Assembly (NCBI GenBank): GCA_016790225.1
Contig: JAEUOZ010000039.1
Coordinates: 1 to 64,000 of the forward strand
DNA: 64,000 bases
Source: Rubrivivax sp.
GTDB lineage: Bacteria > Pseudomonadota > Gammaproteobacteria > Burkholderiales > Burkholderiaceae
Direction: 5' to 3'
Below, piece after piece: positions 62,619 to 64,000 of this stretch. The position numbers were made by a program, and so were the translations under genes. The notes beneath the pieces are model-generated. The model searched no databases. It had not been told where the DNA came from and worked only from the letters and a program-made list of their open reading frames with translations. Positions within the stretch are counted from its first letter, which is position 1; every line of letters starts with the position of its first letter.

Positions 62619-64000
62619 TCAGAACTTGTAGTTCGCGCCGAACAGGTAGGTCTTGCCGTAGCGCTTGGTGTCGGTCGGCGCGTTGCGGTCGGTGATGTAC
62701 TGCTGGAACAGCGCATCGGTGACGTTGTTTGCCTGGAACAGCAGCGACAGACCCTTCAGGAAGGAGCGATCCGGGAAGGTGTAGCCCAGCTGCAGATCGA
62801 CCACGGTCTCGCCCTTGATGAAGGTGATCTCGGTATCGTCCTTGTAGTCCTTGATCTCGCCCAGGAAGTCAGAGCGCGTACGCTGCGCCACGGCGATCTG
62901 GAAGCCGTGCTTCTCGTAGTAGAAGCGCAGGTTGGTCACCTTGCGCGACAGGCCCGGCAGCGGGATGTTGAAGGACTGGCCCGCATTCAGACCCGCCAGC
63001 TGGCCCGGGCCGATGACGATGCTGCTGCGCGTATCGCTGTGGTTGATGGCGATGCCGAAGCCATCCAGCGGCTTGGCGATCATCGACAGCGGCACGTTCA
63101 CCGCCAGCTCGACACCGCTGATGTTGCCGCCGGTGCCGTTGGTCGGACGCGTCAGGATGCCCAGCGTGCCGGCTGGCGGAACCACGAAGTTGGCGGGCAG
63201 GCGCCCGGCAAAGTCGAAGGGCGTCGGCAGGGTCAGCACATAGGTGTCGATGTCCTTGTAGAACCCGGCGACGCTGATGTAGCCCTTGTTGCTGAAGTAC
63301 TTCTCGAAAGAGATGTCCAGGGCCGTGGCGCGGAATGGCTCCAGCTCCGGGTTGCCGCCGCTGGAGACGATGCGCTGCACCGGCTGCAGGGGCGGGTTGG
63401 GCAGGCTGGGCGGATCCATGCTGGCGCGCATCTGGCCCATGGTCGGACGCGACAGCGTCTTGCCCAGGCCGAAGCGGGCAATCATGTCGCTGCCCACATC
63501 CACGTTCAGGTTCACGCTCGGCAGCACATCGGTATAGGTCTTGCCACCCGACAGCGTGGTGCAGGTGCCCGGCGTGGTGCCCGCGCAGCGGCCGGAATCG
63601 TTGACGAAGCCGGTGGAGCTCTGTTCCGTGCGCACCATCTGCATGCCGGCATTGCCCGTGTACGGGAAGCCGAACAGCGTGCCGTCCAGATCACCCTTGA
63701 CGAAGGCCGTGGTCACGTCTTCCTTGACGGCCCAGTTGCGGTTGATGACGGTGCCGTAGAGGTTGGAGCGCAGGTTGTAGATGCTGCCCAGCGAGCCGCG
63801 CGGATCCCAGGTGGCGATCTCGAAGCCGGCCACGTTCTGCGTGGTCGATCCCGGCACGTTGATGGCCGCAAACGGGCCGGTGGCGCCAGCCACGACCAGG
63901 AAGCCTTCCTGCGTGTTGGCGATCTTCTCGCGCTCGGTGGAGGCCAGGCCCACTTCCAGCGAGCTGAGGTGGCCCCAGCCCAGATCGCGCTTGGCGCTGA
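62619..64000 (-). CDS. TonB-dependent receptor, C-terminal part (partial)
   Basis: The reading frame runs from the stop at 62619 to the window edge, so about 460 C-terminal residues are present and the plug domain is missing. The segment is a beta-barrel: alternating strands, LRFYYEKHGFQIAVAQRTRS, VDLQLGYTFPDRSFLKGLSL and the conserved end YGKTYLFGANYKF with terminal Phe. VNLNVDVGSDMIARFGLGKT followed by LSRPTMGQMRAS is a pattern of the TonB-Xanthomonas-Caulobacter type receptors. It imports an unknown ligand across the outer membrane. Nearness to the mal locus suggests a dextrin, whereas the halogenase and peptidase suggest a peptide or indole. Confidence 0.9.
   Translation of the reverse strand, partial: SAKRDLGWGHLSSLEVGLASTEREKIANTQEGFLVVAGATGPFAAINVPGSTTQNVAGFEIATWDPRGSLGSIYNLRSNLYGTVINRNWAVKEDVTTAFVKGDLDGTLFGFPYTGNAGMQMVRTEQSSTGFVNDSGRCAGTTPGTCTTLSGGKTYTDVLPSVNLNVDVGSDMIARFGLGKTLSRPTMGQMRASMDPPSLPNPPLQPVQRIVSSGGNPELEPFRATALDISFEKYFSNKGYISVAGFYKDIDTYVLTLPTPFDFAGRLPANFVVPPAGTLGILTRPTNGTGGNISGVELAVNVPLSMIAKPLDGFGIAINHSDTRSSIVIGPGQLAGLNAGQSFNIPLPGLSRKVTNLRFYYEKHGFQIAVAQRTRSDFLGEIKDYKDDTEITFIKGETVVDLQLGYTFPDRSFLKGLSLLFQANNVTDALFQQYITDRNAPTDTKRYGKTYLFGANYKF

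Overview
The window is visibly GC-rich throughout, with dense, tightly packed genes and strong third-position G/C bias. Gene content (GltJKL-type uptake, MnmA, a DUF1653 gene, TDT transporter, S9 peptidase and TonB receptor with a tryptophan halogenase) suggests a Burkholderiales betaproteobacterium, perhaps of the Roseateles/Rubrivivax/Leptothrix type. That placement is inference from gene style; there is no rRNA or tRNA gene in the window to confirm it.

Layout. 1-1.6 kb: the end of an acidic amino-acid ABC transporter (gltJKL). 1.6-4.4 kb: a 75-bp hairpin repeat array, then cheW and a methyl-accepting chemotaxis receptor. 4.4-10.8 kb: mnmA, a secreted CAP-domain protein, an 826-bp gene-poor stretch, a zinc-ribbon protein of unknown role, a family-5 solute-binding protein and a TDT transporter. 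10.9-19.3 kb: a secreted starch-attack block, with a lipoprotein amylase divergent from two tandem exported pullulanases. 19.3-35.5 kb: mixed housekeeping and regulation: two glutathione transferases; an ECF sigma/putative anti-sigma/serine-hydrolase fusion operon; small membrane proteins; a COG4091 oxidoreductase; a BtuF-like protein; a two-component system divergent from a MacAB-type ABC export operon. 35.6-52.7 kb: a VanZ-like protein, then the core maltodextrin locus, in which glgB-glgX-malQ run left and malK-malE-malF-malG plus two GH13 amylases run right from one 203-bp control region. 52.7-58.8 kb: purC, a TIR protein overlapping a membrane-spanning nSTAND1-type NTPase, a stand-alone Toprim protein and a cupin. 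58.9-64 kb: a TonB-dependent receptor (cut by the window edge), a flavin-dependent halogenase and an S9 peptidase on the minus strand.

How it works together. Pullulan or branched starch would be cut outside the cytoplasm by the lipoprotein amylase, the two pullulanases and the exported neopullulanase-like enzyme. The maltodextrins would enter through MalEFGK and be processed in the cytoplasm by MalQ, GlgX, the cytoplasmic GH13 enzyme and GlgB. A 15-bp palindrome of the form TGTA-N7-TACA occurs at four places in front of these genes, once over the -10 element of the malK promoter. This points to one repressor for both blocks; no candidate regulator gene is in the window.

The most unusual item is the TIR/nSTAND1 pair at 53734-57665. 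A TIR protein with a WCxxEL motif and two further TIR-like segments is translationally coupled to a STAND NTPase. That NTPase has one central transmembrane helix and a predicted extracytoplasmic C-terminus. I recognise no named system with this layout and propose it as a candidate immune or stress-sensing module.
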